64,000 bases of DNA from Herbaspirillum rubrisubalbicans (GTDB lineage: Bacteria; Pseudomonadota; Gammaproteobacteria; Burkholderiales; Burkholderiaceae_D), in assembly GCF_003719195.1 (NCBI RefSeq), contig NZ_CP024996.1, positions 4,216,001 through 4,280,000 on the forward strand, written 5' to 3'. The notes beneath the pieces are model-generated. The model saw only the letters and a list, made by a program, of their open reading frames with translations, made no database searches and had not been told where the DNA came from. Numbering within the stretch: position 1 is the stretch's first letter; the number at the start of each line of letters is the position of its first letter. Positions 28,333 through 37,837 of the stretch are shown here, in pieces. The position numbers and the translations under genes were made by a program.

Positions 28333-28908
28333 TTACTTCTTGAACTTGGCAGCCGTTTCCACCACGCGCGCACCGAACAGCTTGGCCGTTTCCAGGTCGC
28401 CCGGCAGCGGGCCTTCTTCCGGCGAGGAATCCGACGGGCTTTGTGCCATCAAGCCAGAGAAGGAACCGACGAAGTTGATGTCATTGCGCTGGGCCGCCTT
28501 GCTGTTGGCAGGCATCAGGCCGGTGCCGACCCAGATCATGCTGTGCTGCATCCCCAGCGTGAACAGGTAGTGCAGGGTCGAGAGCTTGTCGCCGTTCATG
28601 GTGGCCGAATTGGTGAAGGCGGCGCCGACCTTGTCCTTCCACTTCTGGCTGAACCAGGGCTTGGAAGAGGCGTCGGCAAACTTCTTGAACTGCCAGGACA
28701 CGGTACCCATGTAGGTCGGCGAACCGAAGATGATGGCGTCGGCCGCATCCAGGCTGGCCCACTGTTCATCGGTGATGGTGCCTTCGGCGCTGATGGCGAT
28801 CAGCTCGACGGCGGCGCCGGCAACGCCGGCAGCGCCAGCCTGCACGGCTTCAGCTTGCTTCTTGGTATGGCCGTAGCCGGAGTGATAAACGATGGCAACT
28901 TTGGTCAT
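28333..28908 (-). CDS. flavodoxin/WrbA-like NAD(P)H-dependent oxidoreductase
   Basis: A 191-aa FMN-binding flavodoxin-fold protein, probably a quinone reductase. The phosphate-binding loop VYHSGYGHTKKQAE is at residues 8-21; IIFGSPTYMGTVSWQFK near residue 60 and the AAFTNSATMNGDK segment near residue 95 match WrbA-like flavodoxins. AAGGAA precedes the ATG. It lies downstream of the pirin gene on the same strand but behind a terminator-like hairpin, with a divergent LysR gene beyond, suggesting a redox-stress cluster. Confidence 0.85.
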   Translation of the reverse strand: MTKVAIVYHSGYGHTKKQAEAVQAGAAGVAGAAVELIAISAEGTITDEQWASLDAADAIIFGSPTYMGTVSWQFKKFADASSKPWFSQKWKDKVGAAFTNSATMNGDKLSTLHYLFTLGMQHSMIWVGTGLMPANSKAAQRNDINFVGSFSGLMAQSPSDSSPEEGPLPGDLETAKLFGARVVETAAKFKK

Positions 28909-28944
28909 GACGAAATTCCTTCTCTAGAGAGTGAAGTAACGCGG

Positions 28945-28975
28945 GAAAAACCGCCGGTGTGATCGGTACCGGCGG
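28945..28975 (-). terminator. terminator after the pirin gene
   Basis: On the minus strand CCGCCGGT pairs with ACCGGCGG around a 9-nt loop and is followed by TTTTTCCC, 45 bp after the pirin stop. Confidence 0.75.
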
Positions 28976-29019
28976 GCTTGCTACTGCAAACTGCATCCTG
29001 CAGGTGGGCGCTGAAGTGC

Positions 29020-29721
29020 TCAGCGCGGCAGGTCGAACAACAAGACTTCAGCCTTCTCGCCGTCACCGATCTCAATACGATCGACCGCACTGAGCTTGAC
29101 GGCATCGCCGGCCTCCAACGACTGGCCATTGACGCTCACCTTGCCACGGGCCACGTGCACATAGCCCAGGCGGCCTTGTGGCAGAGTGTACTGGGCGGCT
29201 TGCGTGCCATCGAACAGGCCGGCAAACAGCAGAGCATCCTGGTTCATGCTGACCGAGCCGTCACGGCCATCGGGCGAGGCCACCAGGCGCAGCTTGCCTT
29301 CCTTGTCGGCGGCCGAGAAATGCGCTTCCTGGTAACCCGGTTCGGCGCCAGCGCGGTCGGGCATGATCCAGATCTGCAGGAAATGGGTGGTGCCATCCTG
29401 GGAATGGTTGTACTCGGAATGGCGCACGCCGGTGCCGGCACTCATGCGCTGCACGTCGCCCGGACGGATCACGCTACCGTTACCCATGCTGTCCTTGTGC
29501 GCAAGTTCACCTTCGAGCACATAGGAAATGATCTCCATGTCACGGTGACCGTGCGTGCCGAAACCCTGGCCGGCGGCCACGCGGTCTTCATTGATCACGC
29601 GCAAGGGGCCAAACCCCATGTGCTTGGGATCATAGTAGTCGGCGAAGGAAAAGCTGTGATACGAATCCAGCCAACCGTGGTTGGCGTGGCCACGATCGTT
29701 CGCTTTGCGGATTTCAATCAT
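29020..29721 (-). CDS. pirin family protein (YhhW-like)
   Basis: A 233-aa bicupin of the pirin family, close in pattern to E. coli YhhW, which has quercetinase activity. Metal ligands are visible in FGTHGHRDMEIISYVLEG (His-x-His) and GTGVRHSEYNHS (His and Glu). The N-terminus MIEIRKANDRGHANHGWLDS is typical. It is transcribed divergently from a LysR regulator with a shared 148-bp control region, a common arrangement in which the regulator controls the pirin gene. Confidence 0.9.
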   Translation of the reverse strand: MIEIRKANDRGHANHGWLDSYHSFSFADYYDPKHMGFGPLRVINEDRVAAGQGFGTHGHRDMEIISYVLEGELAHKDSMGNGSVIRPGDVQRMSAGTGVRHSEYNHSQDGTTHFLQIWIMPDRAGAEPGYQEAHFSAADKEGKLRLVASPDGRDGSVSMNQDALLFAGLFDGTQAAQYTLPQGRLGYVHVARGKVSVNGQSLEAGDAVKLSAVDRIEIGDGEKAEVLLFDLPR

Positions 29722-29800
29722 GTCAACACCTTTTTCTCAATAAGACACAAACCGGAATTGATTTGGTCAAAATGTTTGTCGATGGCGTCACTATAGTGGC

Positions 29801-29817
29801 TATCTTTTCGGCAGATA
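29801..29817. promoter_or_regulatory. LysR-type operator in the divergent promoter
   Basis: TATCT-TTTCGGC-AGATA is a perfect 5-7-5 dyad containing a T-N11-A core (T29803 to A29815), the consensus architecture of LysR-family sites. It lies midway between the pirin and lysR start codons. Confidence 0.55.
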
Positions 29818-29869
29818 AGGTCTAAAATCCGTAGTGTTCATTCAAAAAATTTAAACAAGTGGAATCGCC

Positions 29870-30808
29870 GTGAACCTGACCCTGGAATCCCTGCTGATCC
29901 TGGACATGATCGACCGCAAGGGCAGCTTCGCCGCCGCTGCCGTAGCGCTGGACCGGGTACCCTCGGCCCTGACCTACAGTGTGCGCAAGCTGGAAGACGA
30001 TCTGGATGTGCTGCTGTTCGACCGCCGCGGCCACCGGGCCCAGTTGACACCGGCCGGCCTGCAATTGTTGCAGGAGGGCCGTCATTTGTTGCTGGCCGCC
30101 AGCGACCTGGAACAACGCGTCAAGCGCACCGCCACCGGGCGCGAGACCGAGCTGCACATCGTGCTCAACAGCTTGATCCCGTTCGACAAGATGCTGCCCG
30201 TTATCGCCGCTTTCGACCGCGAACAGTCCGGCACGCGCCTACGCTTCACGCCGGGAGTGCTGACCGGGGCCTGGGAAAAGCTCATCGAAGGCCGTGCCAA
30301 CCTGGTCATTGGCGTCACCCTGGATGGGCCGGAAGTGGTGCGCACCAGCGGCCGCTTCCAGATGCAGGAGCTGGGCGCGGTGGATTGGGTCTTTGCCGTG
30401 GCGCCGCAGCACCCGCTGGCCAGCGTCATCGAACCGCTCTCGGCCGAGCTGGTGCGCAGCCACCGCGCCATTGCCGTGGGCGACAACAGCCAGTCGCTGC
30501 CGACCCTGACCATGGGCCTGCTGTCGGGCCAGGAAACGCTGACGGTGGCCACCGTGGCCGACAAGCTGCAAGCCCAACTGGCCGGGCTGGGTTGCGGCCA
30601 CCTGCCACGCATCTGGGCCGCGCCCTACCTGGCCTCGGGCGCGCTGGTGGAAAAGCAGACCCTGGCCGCCAAGCCCAATGACAACTTCATGGTGGCCTGG
30701 CCCAAGGCCGAACAGGGCAAGTCGCTCAAGTGGTTCATCCAGTACCTGGCCCAGCCCCATGTGCGACAGTCGCTGATGGGACCGATCACGCCGCAGGAGC
30801 CGGCATGA
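29870..30808 (+). CDS. LysR-family transcriptional regulator
   Basis: A 312-aa LysR regulator. The N-terminal winged helix-turn-helix reads [18 protein letters not shown] then [20 protein letters not shown], followed by the substrate-binding domain with EEL-type periplasmic-binding fold segments. GTG is the start, preceded by GTGGAA. The divergent pirin gene and the dyad between them suggest control of the pirin and flavodoxin genes. The effector is unknown. The stop codon overlaps the gluQRS start by 4 bp. Confidence 0.92.
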   Translation: MNLTLESLLILDMIDRKGSFAAAAVALDRVPSALTYSVRKLEDDLDVLLFDRRGHRAQLTPAGLQLLQEGRHLLLAASDLEQRVKRTATGRETELHIVLNSLIPFDKMLPVIAAFDREQSGTRLRFTPGVLTGAWEKLIEGRANLVIGVTLDGPEVVRTSGRFQMQELGAVDWVFAVAPQHPLASVIEPLSAELVRSHRAIAVGDNSQSLPTLTMGLLSGQETLTVATVADKLQAQLAGLGCGHLPRIWAAPYLASGALVEKQTLAAKPNDNFMVAWPKAEQGKSLKWFIQYLAQPHVRQSLMGPITPQEPA

Positions 30809-31689
30809 GGGCGGCAGGCTACGTCGGCCGTTTTGCACCCTCGCCGTCCGGCCCGCTGCACGCCGGCTCGCTGGTGGCGGCGCTGGCCAGCTATCTTGAT
30901 GCACGCGTGCATCAAGGCCGCTGGCTGCTGCGCATCGAAGACATCGATGAAACCCGCACCGTCCCAGGGGCTGCCGATGACATCATCGCCACCCTGGCAG
31001 CGCTGGACATGCATTCGGATGGGCCGGTGCTGGTGCAGAGCCAGCGCAAGGCACGCTATGAACTGGCACGCGAGCGCCTGGGTGCACTGGCCTACCCCTG
31101 CGGTTGCAGCCGCAAGGAAATCGCCGATTCACGGGTGAGCACCGCCAGCGATGGCGCGGCCATCTATCCCGGCACCTGCCGCCCGGGCCTGGCACCGGGC
31201 AAACAAGCGCGCACGCTGCGGCTGCGCGTGCCCGATGCCGGCCAGCCGGGCGAGTTGGTGCAGTTCCAGGATCGCTGGCTGGGGCCGCAAGCGCAGCACC
31301 TGGCTTCCGAGGTCGGGGATTTCGTATTGCAGCGGGCCGATGGCTTCTGGGCCTATCAACTGGCGGTGGTAGTCGATGATGCCGAACAGGGCGTCACCGA
31401 CATCGTGCGCGGCGCCGACCTGCTCGACTCCACGGCGCGCCAGATCTACCTGCAGCGCTTGCTGGGCTATCCGACGCCACGCTACCTGCACGTGCCGCTG
31501 TTGATGAATACGACGGGGGAGAAGTTTTCCAAGCAGAACGGCGCGCAGGCGCTGGACCTGGGTCAGCCGCTGCAAGCCTTGCAGCAGGCGGCTGCGTTCC
31601 TGGGGCTGGAGACCGGTGCGGCGCGCGACCGCGAGGGATTCTGGCGCCTGGCGCTCACCGGCTGGCAAGCGCGCTTCGGGCCGCAGTGA
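30805..31689 (+). CDS. gluQ: glutamyl-Q tRNA(Asp) synthetase
   Basis: GluQRS activates glutamate and attaches it to queuosine at position 34 of tRNA-Asp. The 294-aa protein is a truncated GluRS-like catalytic domain without the anticodon-binding part. HIGH-like [14 protein letters not shown] starts at residue 10, [10 protein letters not shown] follows, zinc ligands appear in YPCGCSRKE with a later Cys, and the KMSKS-equivalent is EKFSKQNGA. The ATG at 30805 overlaps the LysR stop. Confidence 0.94.
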   Translation: MRAAGYVGRFAPSPSGPLHAGSLVAALASYLDARVHQGRWLLRIEDIDETRTVPGAADDIIATLAALDMHSDGPVLVQSQRKARYELARERLGALAYPCGCSRKEIADSRVSTASDGAAIYPGTCRPGLAPGKQARTLRLRVPDAGQPGELVQFQDRWLGPQAQHLASEVGDFVLQRADGFWAYQLAVVVDDAEQGVTDIVRGADLLDSTARQIYLQRLLGYPTPRYLHVPLLMNTTGEKFSKQNGAQALDLGQPLQALQQAAAFLGLETGAARDREGFWRLALTGWQARFGPQ

Positions 31690-31699
31690 AGAAAAAAGC

Positions 31700-33145
31700 T
31701 CAGCGCTTAGGCATTCCGCCCAGCAGGGCAGCTACCTTGGGCTTGGGACGGTTGTTCTTGGCCAGCTCCGGCTTGGTGGAGACGGTCTCGGTGGTACTGG
31801 GCTCGTAGGGTTTGAGGAACCAGGGATCGATCTTTTCGCGGCGAGCTGCCGGCGCACCGCCTTCACGACTGCTGCGACTGCGCTCGCCACGTTCACCGCG
31901 TTCGCTACGCTCACCACGCTCCGAACGTTCACTCCGCTCACTGCGTTCATGCCGGGCACGCGGCGCAAAGCCGCTCAGTTCGGCGCGTTCAAACTTCTTC
32001 TTGATCAGCTTTTCGATGTCGACCAGCAGCCGCTCATCCTTGTCGCAGAACAGCGAGATGGCGTCGCCCGAGGCACCGGCGCGACCGGTACGGCCAATGC
32101 GGTGCACGTAGTCTTCGGCGTTGTAGGGCAGGTCATAGTTGATCACGCAGGGCAGCTCGGCAATGTCCAGCCCGCGTGCGGCCACGTCGGTGGCGACCAG
32201 CACTTCGATCTGGCCCTGCTTGAAGGCTTCCAGCGCGGCCATGCGCTCGGACTGGGTCTTGTCGCCGTGGATGGCGGAGGCCTTCACGCCCTCGGCCAGC
32301 AGCGTGCGCGCCAGGCGCGAGGCGCCGATCTTGGTATTGGAGAAGACGATCACCTGCTTCAGTTCGCGCTGGCGGATGATGAAGCTCACCGCATCGGCCT
32401 TGGCCGCTTCCTCCACCTTGTAGATGGTCTGAGTGACGTTTTCGGCGGTGGCATTGCTGCGCGCCACTTCGATGGTCACCGGGTTGTTCTGGAAGCTGGC
32501 GGCCAGCTTCTTGATTTCCGGCGAGAAGGTGGCCGAGAACAGCAGGTTCTGGCGCTGCTTGGGCAAGAGGTTGATGATGCGCTGCAGGTCGGGCAGGAAG
32601 CCCATGTCCAGCATCCGGTCAGCTTCGTCCATGACCAGGATCTGGGTCTGCGACAGGTTCACCGTCTTTTGCTGCACGTGGTCCAGCAGGCGGCCCGGGG
32701 TGGCGATGACGATTTCCACGCCGGCGCGCAGGATCGCGGTCTGCGGTGCCATGTCGACACCACCGAAGACCACCGTCGAGCGCAACGGGGTGAAGCGGCA
32801 GTAGGCCGCCACGTTGTCGGCGACCTGGTCGGCCAGCTCTCGGGTGGGGGTCAGGATCAGGGCGCGCACCGGGTGACGGGCAGGCGAGGCACTATGGCTG
32901 GCATGAGCCAGCAGGCGCTGGATGATCGGCAGCGAGAAACCGGCGGTCTTGCCGGTACCGGTCTGGGCGGCGCCCATCACGTCCCGGCCTTGCAGCACCA
33001 CAGGAATGGCCTGGGCCTGGATCGGGGTCGGGTGAACGTAGCCTTGTTCGGCCAGGGCTTTGAGAATATCGGGCGAGAGGCCGAAATCTTCGAAGCGGAC
33101 GGCAGGTGCAGCCGGTGCTGCGGACGCGGACGTGGTGTCGGACAT
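31700..33145 (-). CDS. rhlE: DEAD-box RNA helicase, RhlE type
   Basis: A 481-aa ATP-dependent RNA helicase, probably acting in ribosome assembly or mRNA turnover. Motifs in order are the Q motif (FEDFGLSPDIL, PTPIQAQAIP), I AQTGTGKT, Ia PTRELADQV, Ib TPGRLLD, II VMDEADRM, III SATFS and VI HRIGRTGRAG. The C-terminal tail is basic with tandem RSE/RGE tripeptides (about residues 395-425). The start at 33145 (MSDTTSASAAP) is preferred over an upstream ATG whose extension is not helicase-like. It ends 10 bp from convergent gluQ. Confidence 0.92.
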   Translation of the reverse strand: MSDTTSASAAPAAPAVRFEDFGLSPDILKALAEQGYVHPTPIQAQAIPVVLQGRDVMGAAQTGTGKTAGFSLPIIQRLLAHASHSASPARHPVRALILTPTRELADQVADNVAAYCRFTPLRSTVVFGGVDMAPQTAILRAGVEIVIATPGRLLDHVQQKTVNLSQTQILVMDEADRMLDMGFLPDLQRIINLLPKQRQNLLFSATFSPEIKKLAASFQNNPVTIEVARSNATAENVTQTIYKVEEAAKADAVSFIIRQRELKQVIVFSNTKIGASRLARTLLAEGVKASAIHGDKTQSERMAALEAFKQGQIEVLVATDVAARGLDIAELPCVINYDLPYNAEDYVHRIGRTGRAGASGDAISLFCDKDERLLVDIEKLIKKKFERAELSGFAPRARHERSERSERSERGERSERGERGERSRSSREGGAPAARREKIDPWFLKPYEPSTTETVSTKPELAKNNRPKPKVAALLGGMPKR

Positions 33146-33471
33146 GGTGTATTGCGAACGGTGCGACAGCGCCGCGGCAACCGCCAGGCGGCTCCGGTGC
33201 ATGGGCACGGGTTCTGATTGCTTTCTGTGTTGATGTGTTACGGGCGAACCGGCCAAACCTGCACGGCCGGGCGCTTCGGATGATGCAAAAAGATGTTCAC
33301 GGGGACGGCCATTTGCGTGGCCCGGACCTCCCGAAGCGCTCTATTATACGCCGCATCGCCCCGGGCATCATGACAGTTTGGTTTCCCGGCCCGCCCGCCA
33401 TGGCGCGGGCGGCCGGAAACGGCCCATCCGAGGGCGCCAAAAACCGCTGCGACGCCCTTGCCACGGTACTT

Positions 33472-34155
33472 TTACCCGATGGTGATATTGATGTCGGGCA
33501 AGCCGTCGACATGGCCTTGCAACTGGTCGCCCTTGACCACCGCGCCCACGCCTTCGGGGGTGCCGGTGAAGATCAGGTCGCCCGGGAACAGCTCGACCAA
33601 GCTCGACAGGTAGGAGATGGTCTCGGCCACGTTCCAGATCAGGTCAGCCAAATCACCCTGCTGGCGCACTTCGCCATTGACCTTAAGCCATACCGCGCCC
33701 TGGTCGGGATGGCCGGCCTGGGCCACCGGCACGATGGGGGCGCAAGGCGCGGAGTGATCGAAGCCCTTACCCATGTCCCACGGGCGCCCCATTTTCTTGG
33801 CCTGGGCCTGCAGATCGCGGCGGGTCATGTCCAGGCCCACGGCATAGCCGTAGACCAGTTCCAGCGCCTGCTCTACCGGAATGTCACGTCCCCCCTTGGC
33901 CAAGGCCACCACCATTTCGATCTCATGGTGATAGTCGGCGGTTGCCACCGGATACGGCACCACGGAATCGGTGGGGACGATGGCATCGGCCGGTTTCATG
34001 AAGAAGAACGGCGGTTCGCGATCGGGATCGTAGCCCATTTCACGGGCATGGGCGGCGTAGTTGCGGCCTACGCAATAGATGCGACGGACCGGGAAAGGCA
34101 AGCCGCCCACCACCGGGATGGTAGTCTGGGCAGGCACGGGAATGGCGAAACTCAT
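33472..34155 (-). CDS. fumarylacetoacetate hydrolase family protein
   Basis: A 227-aa FAH-superfamily enzyme; such proteins hydrolyse or decarboxylate acylpyruvates and related C-C bonds. The motif RIYCVGRNYAAHAREMG is near residue 20, metal-binding HHEIEMVVAL is near residue 77, DMTRRDLQAQAKKMGRPW follows, and FTGTPEGVGAV lies near the end. GGAG lies 8 nt before the ATG at 34155. The exact substrate is not predictable; neighbours give no pathway hint. Confidence 0.9.
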   Translation of the reverse strand: MSFAIPVPAQTTIPVVGGLPFPVRRIYCVGRNYAAHAREMGYDPDREPPFFFMKPADAIVPTDSVVPYPVATADYHHEIEMVVALAKGGRDIPVEQALELVYGYAVGLDMTRRDLQAQAKKMGRPWDMGKGFDHSAPCAPIVPVAQAGHPDQGAVWLKVNGEVRQQGDLADLIWNVAETISYLSSLVELFPGDLIFTGTPEGVGAVVKGDQLQGHVDGLPDINITIG

Positions 34156-34444
34156 CGGGAAGACTCCGTATTGGCGAATGCAGGCAGTCGGCAAGGCCAC
34201 CTGCGCATGAAAAGACCGGTCGATGCCGGCTAGCGCTGACCTCTGATCTCTGATCTCTGAACTCAGTTGTCTGACGTCTTGTTAGTGTAAAAGAAAAGTC
34301 ACGATGCCGCTTGGCGCTGGAGCAACAGAGATATAGGCGACATTTCCGGCTGTAATCGGCCAAATAAAACAGTATGAATTTGGGACACTTGTACATCATC
34401 AGGCTGGTATTGCGGCCTACCCTCTTTTTATTCAAAACAACACC

Positions 34445-36256
34445 ATGCGTCAGCAAGCCAACGCCTCACTCATCCTGCTGCAAAAAGCCCTTGCCCTGCA
34501 TCAAAAAGGTGACCTGGCTCCCGCCGAAGAGCTCTACAAGAAAGTCCTGGCTAAGCTGCCCAAGCATTTCGAGGCCAATTACCTCTACGGTATGCTCAAG
34601 CTGCACCAGGAAGACTGGGAAGCGGCCGAGGCGCAACTGGCCCATGCCATCGAACTCAATCCTGATCACCCGGATACCTATTTCGACCATGCCGGCGCGC
34701 TGGTCCACCTGGGCCGCGATGACGAAGCGGTGCAACGCTACGATCAGATCCTGACGCACAACCCGGCCTTTACAGACGCCCTGCTGGCACGCGGCGCAGC
34801 ATTGCGTCGCCTCAAGCGCAGCCGCGAAGCGCTGGCCGACTTCGAGCGCGCTGTCGCGCTGGCCCCGGACAATGCCGATGCCTGGTTCCAGCTGGGCAAC
34901 AGCCAGCACGAGCATTACGGCTATCGTGACGCCCGCGCCAGCTATGAACGCGCCGTCGCGCTGCGCCCCGATTTCATCGAAGCCTGGTTCAACCTCGGCA
35001 ATACCTGCAAGGACAGCTACCAGTTCGAGGAAGCCCTGCGTGCCTATGATCGCGCAATCCAGGAGCAACCGGACTTCTTCGAAGCCCAGTCCAACCGCGG
35101 CTATGTACTCTTCAAGATGCAGCGCCCGATGGAAGCCCTGGAAGCCTATGACCGCGCCCTGGCGCTGGACGATAGCTCGCCGGACCTGTGGTTCAACCGC
35201 GGCTCCACGCTGGAGCAGTTGTATCGCTTCAACGAAGCTACCGAATGCTATCGCCGCGCCCGCGAACTCAAGCCCGACGCCAACTCGGCTACCTGGAACG
35301 ATGCCCTGCTGAAATTGCGCCAGGGAGATTTCGCCAATGGCTGGAAAGCCTTCGAAAGCCGCTGGGCCACCGAGCAGATGCGCGCCCAGGTGCGCCACTT
35401 CCTACAACCGCTGTGGCTGGGCGAGCAATCGCTGCAGGGCAAGACCATCCTGATCCATGCCGAACAAGGCTTTGGCGACACCCTGCAGTTCGTGCGCTAC
35501 CTGCCGCGCGTGGCGGCCCTGGGCGCGCGCGTGATCCTGGAAGTGCCGCCGGCGCTGCTGCGCCTGCTGGCCAAGGTACCTGGCGCGGCCGAAGTCATCA
35601 GCAGCGAACAATTCCTGCGTCCGGGCTTCGACTATCACTGCCCGTTGATGAGCTTGCCGCTGGCCTGCCAAAGCTTGAGCGAAGCCGACATCCCGCGCGC
35701 CCCTTATCTGCTGCCCGAGGCCGACGCCTGGGCCGGCTGGCTGCAGCGCCTGCCGCATAACCGGGCCCTGCGCGTGGGCCTGGTGTGGGCCGGCAGCTCG
35801 GCCCAGACCCACCCGGAGGCAGTGCGCATCGACGAGCAGCGCTCGCTGCCCTTCGCAGCATTGGCACCAGTGGTGGAACTGGCACGCGAGCATTCCCGAC
35901 TGGAGTTCTATTCGGTGCAGATGGGCGAGGCGGCAGTGGCGCAATTGCGCGCCCATCCACTATCGGCCCACGTGCGCGATTGCTCGCCAGAACTGCACGA
36001 CTTTGCCGATACGTCGGGGCTGGTCGCCAACCTCGACCTGCTCATCAGCGTGGACACCTCGGTATGCCACCTGGCCGGTGCACTGGGCAAGCCGGTGTGG
36101 CTGCTCAACCGCGTCAACACCTGCTGGCGCTGGCAACTGGAGCGCAGCGATACGCCTTGGTATCCCAGCTTCACGATCTTCCGCCAGACCCAGGCCACGG
36201 ACTGGAGCGAGGTCATTGCCCAGGTGCGCGCGGCACTGCAACAACAGCTGGCATAG
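34445..36256 (+). CDS. TPR protein with C-terminal glycosyltransferase-9-like domain
   Basis: A 603-aa protein. About eight tetratricopeptide repeats occupy residues 1-300 (for example DAWFQLGNSQHEHYGYRDA and EAWFNLGNTCKDSYQFEEA). A GT-B-like domain follows, with ILIHAEQGFGDTLQFVRYLP near residue 338 and a donor-site segment LDLLISVDTSVCHLAGALGK near residue 535. This architecture is common in betaproteobacteria and thought to be involved in protein or surface-polysaccharide glycosylation; the substrate is unknown. No strong ribosome binding site is visible before the ATG. Confidence 0.85.
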   Translation: MRQQANASLILLQKALALHQKGDLAPAEELYKKVLAKLPKHFEANYLYGMLKLHQEDWEAAEAQLAHAIELNPDHPDTYFDHAGALVHLGRDDEAVQRYDQILTHNPAFTDALLARGAALRRLKRSREALADFERAVALAPDNADAWFQLGNSQHEHYGYRDARASYERAVALRPDFIEAWFNLGNTCKDSYQFEEALRAYDRAIQEQPDFFEAQSNRGYVLFKMQRPMEALEAYDRALALDDSSPDLWFNRGSTLEQLYRFNEATECYRRARELKPDANSATWNDALLKLRQGDFANGWKAFESRWATEQMRAQVRHFLQPLWLGEQSLQGKTILIHAEQGFGDTLQFVRYLPRVAALGARVILEVPPALLRLLAKVPGAAEVISSEQFLRPGFDYHCPLMSLPLACQSLSEADIPRAPYLLPEADAWAGWLQRLPHNRALRVGLVWAGSSAQTHPEAVRIDEQRSLPFAALAPVVELAREHSRLEFYSVQMGEAAVAQLRAHPLSAHVRDCSPELHDFADTSGLVANLDLLISVDTSVCHLAGALGKPVWLLNRVNTCWRWQLERSDTPWYPSFTIFRQTQATDWSEVIAQVRAALQQQLA

Positions 36257-36283
36257 AGCCTCTTCACATCTGGTACCATGCGC

Positions 36284-36414
36284 GCCGATGCGGATGAGCA
36301 GCTAATCCGCCGGAACCTGGCGCATCGGCTTGCCTCATACCCGTTAGGCAAGCCCCCAGCAACCCATACCGATGCCATAAGGCAGGCGGCACGGCCATGC
36401 GCCCTGCCGCCTGC
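36284..36414 (+). promoter_or_regulatory. structured 5' leader of glk with alternative stems
   Basis: Segment A GCCGATGCG (36284-36292) is fully complementary to B CGCATCGGC (36321-36329). B is also complementary to C CCGATGC (36369-36375), so A:B and B:C exclude each other. Hairpin GCGGAT/ATCCGC (36290-36310) nests in A:B, GCTTGCCT/AGGCAAGC (36328-36353) nests in B:C, and a 10-bp hairpin GCAGGCGGCA/TGCCGCCTGC (36382-36414) follows before the ribosome binding site. This is the logic of a switch, but I do not recognise a known riboswitch class. Confidence 0.45.
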
Positions 36415-36444
36415 GTCCTGTTGGCATGAAGAAACAAGGACACG

Positions 36445-37449
36445 ATGATGCAAGCCCCCACTGCCTCCCCCCTCAACGCCCATGCCGGCGGGCCGCGCCT
36501 GCTGGCCGACATCGGCGGCACCAACGCCCGTTTCGCGCTGGAAACTGCGCCCGGCAAGATCGAACAAGTGCAGGTGCTGCGTGGTGCCGACTACCGTGAA
36601 TTCACCGATGCCGTACAAGCCTACCTGAAGCTGGCCGGCCATCCCCCGGTCAGACATGCGGCCGTCGCCATCGCCAATCCGGTGCAGGGTGACCAAATCA
36701 AGATGACCAACCATGACTGGGCCTTTTCCATTGAAGCGGCGCGCCAACTGCTGGGTTTCGAGCTGCTGCTGGTGGTCAATGACTTCACCGCGCTATCGAT
36801 GGCGGTGCCGCAACTGCGCACCGATGAGCTGCAGCAGATCGGCGGTGGTGCGCCCAAAGCCGAGCAGCCAGTGGGCCTGGTGGGAGCCGGCACCGGACTG
36901 GGCGTGGGCGGGCTGGTGCGGGGCGATGGCCATTGGCTGCCGCTGGCCAGCGAAGGCGGCCATGTCGCCTTCGCTCCGGCCAATGCGCGCGAAGCAGCGG
37001 TGCTGGCCTATGCCTGGCAATTCCATGAACACGTCTCGGCCGAACGACTGGTCTCCGGCCCCGGCCTGGAATTCATCCACCGTGCGCTGCTGGCCATCGA
37101 TGGTCATGCCACAGCCGAGCTCAAGGCCGCCGAGATCGTCGAACGCGCCTTGCGACAAGGCGAAGCCCTCTGCCAGGAAACCCTGGACCTGTTCTGCAGT
37201 ATGCTGGGCACGGTGGCTGCCGACCTGGCGCTGACCCTGGGCGCGCTGGGCGGCATCTATATCGGCGGCGGCGTGGTGCCGCATCTGGGCGACTACTTCG
37301 CCCGCTCGCCTTTCCGCGCCCGCTTCGAGAACAAGGGGCGCATGTCGGCACTGACCAAGGCCATTCCGACCTATGTGATCACGGCAGAATATCCGGCCTT
37401 CACAGGCGTGTCCGCGATCCTCGCCGATCGCCTGGATCCGCACGAGTAA
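36445..37449 (+). CDS. glk: glucokinase
   Basis: Glk phosphorylates glucose with ATP in the cytoplasm. The 334-aa protein is of the bacterial Glk family: phosphate-1 motif [16 protein letters not shown] near residue 18, catalytic Asp in [15 protein letters not shown] near residue 110, [15 protein letters not shown] near residue 150, and the adenosine motif [11 protein letters not shown] near residue 270. AAGGA precedes the ATG pair. An unusual leader with mutually exclusive hairpins lies directly upstream, and a terminator follows. Confidence 0.95.
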   Translation: MMQAPTASPLNAHAGGPRLLADIGGTNARFALETAPGKIEQVQVLRGADYREFTDAVQAYLKLAGHPPVRHAAVAIANPVQGDQIKMTNHDWAFSIEAARQLLGFELLLVVNDFTALSMAVPQLRTDELQQIGGGAPKAEQPVGLVGAGTGLGVGGLVRGDGHWLPLASEGGHVAFAPANAREAAVLAYAWQFHEHVSAERLVSGPGLEFIHRALLAIDGHATAELKAAEIVERALRQGEALCQETLDLFCSMLGTVAADLALTLGALGGIYIGGGVVPHLGDYFARSPFRARFENKGRMSALTKAIPTYVITAEYPAFTGVSAILADRLDPHE

Positions 37450-37471
37450 ACACAGCGGCAAACGGCTGACG

Positions 37472-37506
37472 AAGGCTGATGCGCCATGTTCGCGTCAGCC
37501 TTTTTT
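37472..37506 (+). terminator. rho-independent terminator after glk
   Basis: AAGGCTGATGCG pairs with CGCGTCAGCCTT (one G-U) around a 7-nt loop and is followed by a T-run. Confidence 0.88.
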
Positions 37507-37599
37507 CATGGCATGGCGCGATGAAACACGCGTAACGATATGCAGCATGGGGGGAAGTAGAACGGAACGACTGGAAGAAACAGCGGAAGAAAGAGAAGA

Positions 37600-37695
37600 G
37601 GCGAGCCTTGTCTGCGGCACTTGCGGGAAATGGCTGTGGCTGCTTCGTTCCCGACCTGACCAGGTTGACCATGCCACAATGCGCAGGGGCCCGCC
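37600..37695 (-). ncRNA. ffs: 4.5S / SRP RNA
   Basis: The minus strand contains GGTCAGGTCGGGAACGAAG followed by CAGCC, the conserved Ffh-binding hairpin of bacterial SRP RNA. Flanking sequences pair into a long helix: GGCGGGCC at the 5' end pairs with GGCTCGCC at the 3' end, giving an RNA of about 96 nt. A TACAAT -10 box (37703-37708, minus) is well placed, and pyrimidine-rich sequence follows the 3' end. The RNA scaffolds Ffh for cotranslational membrane targeting. Exact ends are inferred from pairing. Confidence 0.92.
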
Positions 37696-37837
37696 GGGGT
37701 GCATTGTATCCCAATTCACCTCGCCCCGACCAGCGAAATCATTGCAGTGCATCAGAAAGTGAAACCCCGCGCAAAATACGTAAACAATTTACGCGGTGTC
37801 GAACAAGCGCAATGCGCGCAGTCACCTGCGCGCGATG

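Noticed and set aside
34221..34262. three tandem CTCTGAT units before the TPR gene
   Set aside because: Too short and simple to support a regulatory or CRISPR interpretation; no spacer-repeat pattern was found anywhere in the window.
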